From: Escallonia rubra
Lineage: Eukaryota > Streptophyta > Magnoliopsida > Escalloniales > Escalloniaceae
Assembly: GCA_033065855.1 (NCBI GenBank)
Contig: JAVXUO010003017.1
Location: forward strand, 1-64,000
Length of the DNA stretch: 64,000 bases
Direction of reading: 5' to 3'
Shown piece after piece: positions 10,901 through 20,368 of this stretch (the first letter of the stretch is position 1; every line of letters starts with the position of its first letter). Below the pieces are notes generated by a model. The model did no database searches, was not told the DNA's origin, and saw only the letters and a list, made by a program, of their open reading frames with translations. The translations under genes were made by a program, and so were the position numbers.

Positions 10901-13714
10901 TTTTATTGATCCGAAAATTACCTTTCCTGCATACATATTGTATCACAAAAAGGGGGACCTGCATGGTTTCTTAACTCTAGTTGCATATTTGGTCAAGAAG
11001 TACACATTAAGGTTAAGGTTGGTGGACCATCATCATATAGGAAAAGTGCAAGCTGTCAAAGTAAGCCCTTTTACCTTAAGTCACCTGCTTTATATTTTAT
11101 CTTAACGTGCACAAGATGTGGAAAGATTTTGTTAGTATAATTTCTAGGATATAGACATGTGATTTCGGAATGATGTGTATTTGTCCATGAATAAAGTATA
11201 TCTCGTATACTCCCTTCATCCCAAAATATTCACCCGTATATTCTTTTTGGGCCGTGACAAAAATATTGCTCACTTTTTAAAGTGGGAAAGTTTAATTTCC
11301 TTTTCCAATTTTATCCTCCTTTCAGTATTTCTCTTTCCTCTGACTTCTCCCTCTTCAGTGAACCCACCGTACTTCCCTTCTCTCTTTTCTTTATCGTCTT
11401 TGTCCCTCTCCACCCACCTAGATGTTTATAGTCAGATCCCTCGTTGGAGACGCCACGACTCTTTACCTGCATATGCCCTGCTCGTACTCTATGAATATTT
11501 GCCATCATCAAGAACTGTGATGTCCTCAGCAATGTGCTAGTTATTGTCGGAAGCTTCAAAGTTCCTCAATTGCTGTTGATAGAAACGACATTGGCGGTCG
11601 TGATTTCTGGATCGATTGCGTAGCTGAATCATAGATGCCATGCCACCATGAATCATTTTGGGTGGGTGGAGGGAGGGGGATGGGAGGAGGGGTGGGGGGG
11701 ATCGGGTTGGGTGGTGAAGGTGTGATGGTGGAGCAATGATGTTGTGGATCATGGCTGCTGCGGTGGCGGCGGAAAGTGAGGCCTGTTGTTTAGATGGAGT
11801 GATGGTCACCTAGGAACCGTGTGCACGACTAGATGTCGGAATCTCTGCTAACCTTATCAAAGACAAAATCACCATGAGAGATTTTCTGTCTGTTGATATG
11901 GATTTTTTGGGGGGAATTAATTCCAACCATTTTTTGGAAATGGATCAACACCAATTACATGACCAGATTCTGGAGTTGTTTTTGGACAATGGGGTTCAGA
12001 TGGGTTCACATTCTGCATCTAACTAGAGAGAGGTTCATAATGTTCAATTCCCGGCGACAATCATCAACGTCAAATTACAAAGCAAAGAATAAGAGAAAAA
12101 AAATAAAACTTCTGAGACTTGGAAAAGCCTAAGGATGCAAAAAAAGTTCTGTAACTTCTAATGTTAGATCTCTTGGTTGAGAAACCATGATTGGATAAAG
12201 AGACGAAGAGGAGACAGGACATAACTTGGTGGGGGCCATGACAAGTTCTTCAATTGACGAGGGTAGAATGGGAAAGGTAAACAAATTTGACCATTTTCTT
12301 AAAGATGTGCATAGTCAAATGGGGCAATAATTCTGGGACGAAGGGAGTAATTAGTAGTGGTCATGCAAATTCTTAAAATTTGCAACTGTGAAGCATTAGA
12401 GATTACCAAATATGCCATATGAAGTTGGTTTCCAAAAAATCTTCAAACATTAGAGATTTTAAACGGACAAAATATTATCATTAGATTGTCGACTGTGTAT
12501 ACCTAAGTCTACTATTGGTACCTCTCAATCTTCTTAAAATTGTTACTTTTAATCTAGTCATATAAGGATGACATATTTTCTTCTCTTCAGTAGTCTAATG
12601 ACATACCTTGTATGTATGGGTGTATCCACATATACCCACACGCGCGCGCGCATACATAGATTACTTTGGCATCACCCCTATAATCCATCACCCCCGTCAG
12701 CGCCATTGGTCCCTTGTTCCTCTGGCGATATAAGAGATGAAAGAAAGAAGTGAGCTTACCACACTGGTGGAGTAAGTTTTGATTCACCCCTCCGCAAACT
12801 CCCCCTAATGTTAATCAATGTCCTTGTTCTCAACCAGTAGAATACTTATTTTAATTACAACCGAGCTCACAAATCCACTCATAGGTATAACATATTATTT
12901 TGCAAAATACATATGCAAGGTTCGTTTATGCAGAGAATTTTATGTTAGACTAGGATATTATTTTGCCATTTTGCTCATAAGCAAAATAGGGGATTTGAAA
13001 TCGACGACTTTATGTTCCTTCCCAAAGTCGTGGCAGGGGTTTCCTTGGGGTTAGGGCCGGAAATATGCACATATACCCCTGACAGTTTCTCCAGTTTGAT
13101 ATCTATATTCAAATGGAGGCCCTTCTCGGATTTGCGTTGATTGTTGATGTTTGCTCGATATTTGATGATAAGGGTATACATCACATTAATTTAGATTACT
13201 CGATATTTGATGAGGACGTCTGATTTGCAGAGAGAGTGTATACATGAATAGGTGGGAAATGGTAGAAAGCACACCATGTTTGCAACCCTGTTCAGATAGT
13301 TTAAGGTATCATGTTCATGTCAACACAACCATTTAGGGCTTATAGCCTTAGTTCCTGTTTTGGTCAAGTATAGTATTTTTGAACCAGACAACAAGCCAAA
13401 AGCAAATAAAAAGCCCTAAATTCATGTAATTGGGGTTTCCCCGTGCCACTCTTAACTTCCCGACTAGAATATTTCTTGAAAAACTATTTTTCCTAGAGAC
13501 GCAGCTGAATGCTTTTGAGCAGTCATGAATACCTCGAATTTCTCTACAACCAAAGGCAATAGACAGGCTAGCTGCTAAAGCCAGCTTGTACCAGCACCAA
13601 AGCTTAAATTTGTCAATTTACTCTACATGTATACAATGTTCTGACACAGAGTATTTACTTATCAATTGCATTTGTGTAGGGAAGGAGCTTCATGCTATTG
13701 ATGATGGAATGTGA
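1945..13714 (+). CDS. IFRD-family protein (interferon-related developmental regulator), 13 exons
   Basis: Exons by hand: 1945-2006, 2132-2212, 6922-7004, 7093-7208, 7320-7430, 7733-7842, 8155-8467, 8562-8639, 8730-8780, 8868-8954, 9720-9779, 10542-10617, 13680-13714. All junctions are GT-AG and the phases agree. The sum is 1263 nt, about 420 residues, close to plant IFRD proteins. Hallmarks in order: an EKRGATRE-type start of the armadillo-like IFRD domain; FKKGSLKETCLALEALG; TVGCGENAHELYEE; LDCLAIVTFVGG; SAWSLLLTTVD; CEALALIFEMG; then a C-terminal GGGFVRHM, LHDVFDFTPK and SPNSVFRKARTQ block typical of the conserved IFRD C-terminus. Arabidopsis SAT32 belongs to this family; animal members are transcriptional co-regulators, so the role here is inferred. 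The start is uncertain: the ATG at 1945 gives a shorter N-terminus than usual. The last exon, 3 kb away and only about 11 codons, is also uncertain. Confidence 0.88.
3594..4652 (-). pseudogene. Unidentified minus-strand coding remnant inside IFRD intron 2
   Basis: Read on the minus strand, several stretches look like decayed protein code: 4652-4467 (62 codons, polar, ending NYFGYI), about 4310-4100 (interrupted by stops), about 4085-3950 (needs a frameshift) and 3830-3594. The residue composition is that of a soluble protein rather than random AT-rich translation. I do not recognise the family and no transposon ends are visible. It may be a retrocopy or a captured gene piece carried into the 4.7-kb intron. 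Confidence 0.3.
4788..5340. repeat. GC-richer LTR-like sequence in intron 2
   Basis: This block is clearly less AT-rich than the rest of the intron. It has the texture of a degenerate LTR (short direct repeats, CACGTGGC-type boxes, GGAGTAGGGGCTGC near its end and a related GGGGTAGTAGCCCC at its start). No target duplication or PBS was found, so the element class is unresolved. Confidence 0.3.
5898..6900 (+). repeat. Tandem duplication, ~478-bp unit, in intron 2
   Basis: The unit beginning CACATCTACAATTTC at 5898 recurs at 6376 (CACATCTACAACTTC). The two halves stay alignable through the motifs TGGGTGATTGC.CAAGAGTTTGGAC, ACTTGATGGTG-like text and the segment before exon 3. Divergence is moderate, so the duplication is old. 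Only the second copy abuts the splice acceptor of the exon at 6922. Confidence 0.75.
9059..9350. repeat. GTGTCC-rich dispersed repeat in intron 10
   Basis: The block has GGATACGTGTCCAAGTGTTGG at its left part and CTTGTCCAAGTGTCGAGTGTCC near its right end. The middle is AT-rich. The same vocabulary (GGACACGTGTCCGACGCC) forms a tandem array inside the CACTA element near 26,000. The element class is not known to me. Confidence 0.4.
9421..9705 (+). repeat. SINE/TRIM-like retroposon in intron 10
   Basis: A pol III B-box-like string, GGTCTTGGGTTCGATTCG (9506-9523), follows two 43-bp direct repeats that each contain GTAACTTAAGATG and a CTCTCGTTGCAC string. The end (CACGTGAGGGGAAGTGTTATG, then a CATTCTCTAAAGG string) resembles a common dispersed plant retroelement terminus. 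Target duplications are not clear. Confidence 0.45.
11210..12347. mobile_element. Stowaway/Tc1-mariner-type non-autonomous element, 1138 bp
   Basis: Both ends carry the classic plant Stowaway terminus: CTCCCTTCATCCCAAAATATT on the left, and CTCCCTTCGTCCCAGAATTATT as the reverse complement of the right end. The element is flanked by the TA dinucleotide on both sides (11208-11209 and 12348-12349). It is far longer than usual Stowaway MITEs (100-400 bp) but too short for an autonomous mariner, and no DD39D-type transposase is visible. A 51-codon open frame (11874-12026, +) looks coding-like and may be captured. It lies in the last intron of the IFRD gene. Confidence 0.85.
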
Positions 13715-14059
13715 AGTAAGCACACCAAGCAACTAGACCTTGTAATTGTATAGGGTATTGACACACACCCCATGTCGTGCCATTTTTAAGCTCTTGCAGA
13801 AATTGTAGCTAGATTTTGTAGCAGCAAGCAAGAGAGAGAGAGAGAGAGAGACCAGCGATCCTACGAGAACAGTATCACATGCTTCCCCTTCTGTGGGTTG
13901 TGGTGTCCGTGCCTCCATTGACTTGCCTTTCGTGGCATGTGTACTGTCAGTTATCGAGCACAGGCACAAGAATGAACGCAATTCTTTGGTCCAGCACTCC
14001 ACCCTAAAAGAGTTCAAATAAGACGTAATTATCTATCTATCTATCTATATTTACTGTAC
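13715..14059. other. 3' flank of IFRD gene; GA and TCTA microsatellites
   Basis: It holds probable 3' UTR followed by a (GA)n run near 13,831-13,852 and a (TCTA)n run near 14,031-14,048. No further gene is seen. Confidence 0.6.
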
Positions 14060-14669
14060 TGTGTAAAAAGAATACTCATTTTGGTATAACACCTCTTTTA
14101 TTTTTTGAAAACTGGCTCAATATATAAAGAAATTTAAATTCTAAATAACTAAAACTGTTTGGTTTTCACGATTTACAACTTCACTAAAAGGGTAGTTAAA
14201 AAATAACTCTAAAGGCCAAGCTTGATATCATCAAAATAATAAATTCTTAACTTTATTTTTGTACACGCATCGCGTATATCATGGTAACTACTAATTAGTA
14301 CTATTTTTAAAAGGCACATCTCTTGTGGTGTTACATGACTACCATCTAAAATTTAGACATATGGCATCCTAACAAATTATATTTAAAAAGCGACAAAAGT
14401 AATACATTAAATATGTTAAAACTAGGTATAAAGACATGTTTGTGGTTTTTACAATTTAAATTTATCTCATGAAACAAATGTTGTCGAAATTAAATTCTAA
14501 AAGTAGTATATTATTAACTTTATTTTTGTACATGCATCGCATGTGCTAACCGTAACTAGTACTACTTATAAAGGAACACCTCTTTTGGTGTTAATAACTT
14601 CGTAATTAAAATTATGACATTTCGCATTTTAAGAATTTTTTCAAAAATGATGCAAAATAAAAAGTTTAA

Positions 14670-16117
14670 GAGTTAAATACACGTTAGTATCCCGAAGTCT
14701 CACCTAAGGATCCAAATATTTTTTTTTTTACACATAAGGATCTGTAATTTCAAATTCGCAATAAATAAGAACTTCCGTCCAAATTCTTAACTTTTGAGGC
14801 AAAATCGTCGGGAGGCAAAATTGTCTGGACATGTTTAATTTTTTCCTCTTCTCTTTTTTAATTTTTCACTTCTTCTTTCCTTAAGAAGAATAAACCATCG
14901 GCGGCACCAACAGCCACCCCCTTACCCCCTGAGGCCAAAAAGAAACCACCTGCGGTGGCAACAGCCACACCAGCTAATAGCAAATCCCGGTGGCAAGAAA
15001 AGAGACGCAGAGACCAAATCTCAACAACCTGCAACCTTACTAAATTCACCTAAATCACCATGGCTTCACCCACTGCATCATCGCAGCCCTACCATCACCA
15101 CCTTGACCACAGCTCCGTCGGCTGTCCCACACCCACCAACCCACCCACCCACCCATCCACCCGCACACCTACACACACACCCCCCTTACACCTACACACA
15201 CACCCCCCTTACACCTTCCAGATTGTGATTGCCACAGTTCACTTAACCTGAATCACACCGTTCAATAGCCGAGATTTGCTTCCCCTGAGGATACGTGCAC
15301 CGTAGCCGCGACCTAGACTGGGAGCAGGTGAGAGACGCTGCCGTTGCCATGGCCGAGCTGGCTCAGCCGGAGGCGTACACACCGAGGACCATACAGGTGT
15401 GGCACACGCTGTTGAACTGGCTCTCCTTCTTCTTCCAGATCTTAATTCAGATCATAAGAAGCATGCCGTTGGTGGCTCAAGTCCTTTCCGGTGTAGATCC
15501 ATCGCCAACCTCGACTAGGGCCACACCACCGCCACGATCGACAGCAAACACCGCCACGATCGGCATCAACCACCGCTAGCGACCGGCACCACCCACCGAC
15601 CTATCACAGAGGACCCACGACGGACGGTGAGGAACCAGATCCACACCACCACGCCGCCGTCGCGTCGCTGCCCCCACGGTTTACCGTCACATGACAACAA
15701 AAAAGAAGAGGGATGTTCAAGCCAGCCCCCAAATTTGCCGCTGCAATGGCACTTTCTTCGGCGACCGATCGGCATCAACCATGATCAGCACACCCGTCCC
15801 CGGCGACCGGCGACCGGCGACTCTATTTTTCCTTCCCCCTCCCCCCTTTCCCCCCTCACAATATGTGATAATACTTTTCAAGAATATGTGGGATTAAACA
15901 AGGGTTTGAGAAAAAATAAAACTGGCTTGACAAAATTGCCTATAACAGTTTTGTCTAGAATGTTAGAAATTTGAACGGAAGTCCTTATATATTTTGAATT
16001 TAAAATTATTATTTATTACGAATTTGAAATTATAGACCCTTATGGGTAAAAAATAAATATTTGAACCTTCAAGTGAGACTTTAGAGTACTTTCAAGGTAT
16101 TAACGTGTATTTAACCT
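14670..16117. mobile_element. Pack-MULE (Mutator-like) with long TIRs, 1448 bp
   Basis: A perfect 9-bp target duplication, AAAGTTTAA (14,661-14,669 and 16,118-16,126), flanks TIRs of roughly 150 bp. The left arm begins GAGTTAAATACACGTTAGTA; the reverse complement of the right arm begins AGGTTAAATACACGTTAATA. Homology continues, with indels, through the GGATCCAAATATTT-like, AATTTCAAATTCG and GAACTTCCGTCC blocks. A 9-bp duplication plus long TIRs is diagnostic for Mutator-like elements. The interior (about 14,880-15,860) is much more GC-rich than the arms and contains a host-gene fragment but no transposase. The second Helitron unit gives an in-window paralogue of the empty site. Confidence 0.9.
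15349..15579 (+). pseudogene. Captured 5' fragment resembling a CTD small-phosphatase-like gene
   Basis: The frame from ATG 15,349 reads MAELAQPEAY, TPRTIQVWHTLLNWLSFFFQ and ILIQIIRS before turning low-complexity. From memory, plant NIF/CTD-phosphatase-like proteins (SSP4b type) begin with a very similar MAEL...YSPRT-W-TLLNWLAFFFQI segment ahead of their FCP1 domain. No FCP1 catalytic DLDET motif follows, so only the N-terminal part was captured. It lies in the middle of the MULE and differs sharply in base composition from the TIRs. The identification rests on recall. Confidence 0.5.
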
Positions 16118-16281
16118 AAAGTTTAAATAGTAGATATTTTGACTTGTTTGGTTTTAACAATTTAAATTTTATTAAAAAATTTAGTTAAAATAAAATTTAA
16201 AGGTCAAGCTTGATATTATAAATATATCATATTGCTAAGTTCATTTTTTGCACACACATCACGTATGTTGCGATAACTAGT

Positions 16282-17483
16282 GTTTACAACCGCAGTTCAG
16301 TTTTTCTGCAAACACTTCAATTTTGTCACTAAGTTCTTGAATGACACTTTTTATTATCTTAATTGACACTCCTATCCACAATAAGTGTATAATATGATAT
16401 ATGGACTTAATAATGAACTATATGTCAATTTTAAATAAGGCCTCACGACCAACAAAGTGGCTATTTCCTTATATATAAAGATTTAGAAACAAATCAAATA
16501 TAAGATTCTTTTAAGTGTGTTTGAGATAATCTATAACCTTCACAATGGAATTTTCTTAAATGTAACTTTGCAAAGCTTATTGTAGTCGATGTAGACTAAC
16601 AATTTATTTTTGATAGGACCCTAACAACTTATAAAAGTAGTGTTTTTTTACGGTTAATTAAATTCGCATGAACAATAAGACCAATTATAAGCTTTAGAAC
16701 TTAGTTTTGACTATAATAAGGTCAATTATAACTATGAGTGGTCATTGTTGTGTGTAATCAATAACAGTCGTGTGGATTAACCTCCACCTTATATTAATTA
16801 GCTTAACGTAAGGATATTAGTTACAAGTCCATTGTAGTTAACAATTAGTATAACTCGAAAAAATTTGGCATATAAAAGTAGCATTATGTTGTGACAAAAT
16901 AAGTATCCATAAAAAAATACCACTAAAGCATTTATTGGGTGTAAAGAAATAACAATTTTGTGACAAATGGAAGACCTAAAAGATGTTGAAGTTAAATTGA
17001 AACCTTGTAAACTTTATTTTATCAATGTACTTATGTATTAGGTCTTAATTTTGACTACTATCACCTCAAAACACTCCAAAACAAGAGCACATCATCTTTA
17101 TCGATTGAAAATTCTTACAACATGCATTTTTTCAGTAGCAAAAGACATTCATAAAAACGATACGATATTACTTGGTCATTCTGTTAAAATAAGTCAAATA
17201 ACTTATTTGAAAGTGAAAAGTTGTCTATAAGTCCTGTTAAATGTGAAGTGCAGCTCTATCATTTTAAATTTTTAATTAGTCAAAATTACTAATTATTGCT
17301 CATCTATGGCACCTTAAATCTCGAGAGGGAATTTTTTTGAGAATTTCTAGGTGATCCCAAGAAAGAGCACAAATTCAACTGAACTAGCACCCTTTATAAG
17401 TTGATGTGAGCCATTTTCACCCTTCTCCACCAAAACATGTATGTATAGTATCACTAATTGATGAGTGTGAGTTTAAGAAAACA
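16282..17483. other. AT-rich intergenic DNA, nothing recognised
   Basis: It is strongly AT-rich, with no coding frame of note and no paired transposon ends that I could find. Confidence 0.5.
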
Positions 17484-17979
17484 ATGTTGGAACATGTTAA
17501 AATGACAATATATTAAAAACTCTCTCTAAAAATATCTCTCCCACTTCTCTCTAAGCAAACTTTCAACAAAAAGCCACCGCGGCCGCCCCACCGTGCCATG
17601 GCGCGCGTGGGGCGGTGGCCGGAATTTGGCCTACGATTAGGTATACATCTTGTTTTGCTGTGTGTTTTTACTCTGAGGACGGTCTTCTTTCGAGGCCGGT
17701 GGCAGATTGCGGATGGAGGTCGATGGACGACTACGGTGCGATGGTCGGCGCCATCCTACCCAGCCACGATCGGGGACGAGAGGTTTAGGTTTGCTAGGGT
17801 TAGATCTTTTATTGCTGGAAGTGGCCAGAATTCAGCCGGCGGTGATCGGGATCCTACCGGCGGCGACCGGATTTTTCGCCGGCAGTAATTAGGGCTTTTC
17901 AATTGGCTGGAGGGAGTCTGTTTTGATTACTAAGCTCAGTGTCTAGGGTTTTGGTGCCTAGGGTTTTCACTACAAGAAA

Positions 17980-18310
17980 ACAGACTTTTAGCGACGGGGA
18001 AATCCGTCGCTAAAGGAATTAGCGACGGATTCACCGTCGCTAAAAATCCCTCGTATAAAAGCCCGTCACTAATAGTTTAGCGACGGAATTTTTAAATCCG
18101 TCGCTAAATATGTGATTTTTACCGACGGATTTATTTTTCATTAGCGACGGAATGTCCGTCGCTAATTATATTTTTAAAATTTTAATTTATTTTCTTTTTT
18201 GTCCAATTAGCGACGGATTAAATATTTAGCGACGGAATATTCCGTCGCTAAATAGCTTATTTAGCGACGGAATATTCCGTCGCTAAATACTTAAATCCGT
18301 CGCCAAAAGT
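17980..18310. repeat. CACTA left subterminal repeats
   Basis: There are about a dozen copies of TTAGCGACGG or its complement CCGTCGCTAA, many paired as short inverted repeats. In En/Spm elements such subterminal motifs are the binding sites of the TNPA-type protein. The match between these motifs and those at the right end shows that both ends belong to one element. Confidence 0.9.
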
Positions 18311-18565
18311 CAATATTTTTAAAATTTTTTTTTTATTTTTCAATTACCTAAACCAATACAGAAATACAATTCTCAACAACAACGCGCAATAAGCAAAATA
18401 CAGAAAAAAAAATATATAATCAATTAGAAAAAATATTTATTATAAAAGAAACTAATACATGTACAAGCCGGGAACCGGAGATAGCCGGTTAGGAGAGGGG
18501 AGAAGAGTACAACCCGGGCGCGGGGGGGGGGGGGGAAGCTAGGAACAGGCACGGGAAGGGGCTCA

Positions 18566-20187
18566 TCAGGGGTTCCCGAGTCCCGGATCTGGATCCTGCT
18601 GATCCGGGGCCGGGGCGGCTGGTCCAGCAGTGCCCTGCTCCCTCATCATCCGGCACACCACTGTAGCAATGCGCTCGATATCCTCCTCGTGCAACTGAGG
18701 CCGAGGAGCCGGTGTCTGTGGAGGGGCAGCAGGGGGTGAGGACGCTCCTATCACGGCACGAGGAGTCGTGCTAGGCAGGCCGCGTATGCGGCCTTTCGGC
18801 CGATTCACGACCTCCGGCGTATCCAGCCATCGCTTCAACCCCCCAGTACTCGCAGCCGTACTAGTGGACGCTGATGGCTGTCCGGACTGCTGCTCGGACC
18901 CCCTTAGCTGTTCATACGAGGCCTGCAAAAATAGTGGTTTAACGATATGTTATGGCATTAATTAACGAAACAGACATCGAGGATAGAAAGAAACAGATTA
19001 ACTTAAATAAATTGACTCACATCGATCCGCCGGGCAATATCTGAAATATAGTCGCCCGCCTGGTGCGTCTCGTCCTTGTCCTTCTTCCGCACGTGCGTCT
19101 GAGTATAGGTCAGAGCTATGACCTCATCCTCCTCTAGATCCGGGTGCTCGACCGCGTTCATATGTCGGACGATGTCGTGTGGCACCGACCCCCCCGTGTG
19201 CGTCGGATCTCTGTTCTGTCTGTTCTCAGCCCCGCTCTTACTCTTGGCGTCCCAACCTGGATCCGCAGCCCACCGATCTATCATCTCCCCCATACACGGT
19301 GAGATATCCAATGTGGGGGATATTTCGTCATGTCCGTCATCGGGGCACCCGCGGGCAGCGCCCTCTTCGCCCGGTCCCGTGCATCGTGGAGCCATCGGCG
19401 GTAATTCTTGCCGATGTAGGCAAAGAAAGCCTGCTGCCCCAGTCCCTGCTGCTCAGGCGTATCAAACGTGAACCCCTCCTGTAATGCATTCAATAACACA
19501 AATTAACAACATAAAACAAACTGTAATTTAACATTTACTAACGCTGAAAAAAATACTTCACCGTACCAGCCACTCCTCCCATAGGGCCTCCCTCGCAGCG
19601 GCATCCCATTCCTTCCAGTACAGGCGTGGCTCGAAGAATCGGCCCTTCACAAGAACGCCGATCTTCGTCCTCGCCATATTCTCCAGGATCCTGCCAAAGA
19701 AGTAATTAAATTAATTAATACAGTTCAAATATAAATTAACACCCAAAATTTTTAAACATAAGGCATGAGGTGATATTTTTAGTACTTACAGGCCCTCCTG
19801 CGTGAGCGTAACTCTCTGTTTACGCTGGGGGTCGATGCGTACCCCGCGTGTCGGACCACGGCCTCGTCGAGATCCTACAAAACACAGACATTAATACAGT
19901 TCTAAAATAGGGCTAGCGAAAATGTAGGAAACACCGTTATCAACTATACCTGAGGTAGAGCCCACGCAAGATGGAGACGGCTGGGGCGACGGCGATGGCT
20001 GGGGCGACGGCGATAGCTGGGCCGACGGTGACGGCGACAGCTGGGGCTGGGCCCCCGATGACTGTCCGCGATCACTCTGTGCCTCGTCATCAGTAGGCAA
20101 TGACGAGGTGGGACTAACCGGGGAGGAAGCAGCTCGGCGTCCAGCCCGGCCACGAATAGCCCGTATCCTATCCATATCTGACTTCAT
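18566..20187 (-). pseudogene. CACTA accessory gene (TNPA-like, plant transposase Ptta/En/Spm type), frameshifted
   Basis: Exons on the minus strand: 20187 (or 20175)-19950, 19874-19790, 19690-19567, 19478-19021, 18922-18566, all GT-AG. Taken from 20175 they sum to 1250 nt, one base short of a whole frame. The N-terminus is proline/serine-rich (SPSPQPSPS repeats). The middle has the family pattern: FFAYIGKNYRRWLHDARDRA, PHWI, EMIDRWAADPGW, then KSGAENRQNR and HTGGSVPH. The C-terminus has LKRWLDTPEV and an EEDIERIATVV helix. The break lies in the C5 run at 19,287-19,291 on the + strand, between HWIS and EMIDRW. By family analogy the protein would bind the subterminal repeats. The lesion may be real or a homopolymer base-call error. 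Confidence 0.8.
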
Positions 20188-20249
20188 ATAGATTATATAC
20201 AAAGACATTAACACGTGAAAAACAATAATTTGGCATAAATCATCATCGG

Positions 20250-20254
<5 letters not shown>

Positions 20255-20285
<31 letters not shown>
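20255..20285. repeat. (TA)n microsatellite
   Basis: About fifteen TA units lie between the transposase 3' end and the start of the accessory gene. Confidence 0.95.
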
Positions 20286-20288
<3 letters not shown>

Positions 20289-20368
20289 CGGATGTGCAAA
20301 AACACATCAATAAACACCAAGTTCTAAAATGTTACTACATTTTTCCCGTGATGTTACAACATTACAAG

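Larger units (their letters stand above)
14060..16281 (+). mobile_element. Tandem array of Helitron-like 3' units
   Basis: Three related units end near 14,290, 14,560 and 16,281 with the same layout. Each has TTTTTGTAC or TTTTTTGCAC, then a short GC-rich hairpin (ACATGC-ATC-GCATGT in the second unit), about ten bases, then AACTAGT. A short hairpin followed by CTAG before a T is the Helitron 3' signature. Upstream of each end the units share text such as CAAGCTTGATAT and TTTGGTTTT.AC.ATTTA. The first unit has a 7-bp interruption in its terminal CTAGT. The third unit is split by the MULE at 14,670-16,117. No Rep/helicase gene is present. Confidence 0.65.
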
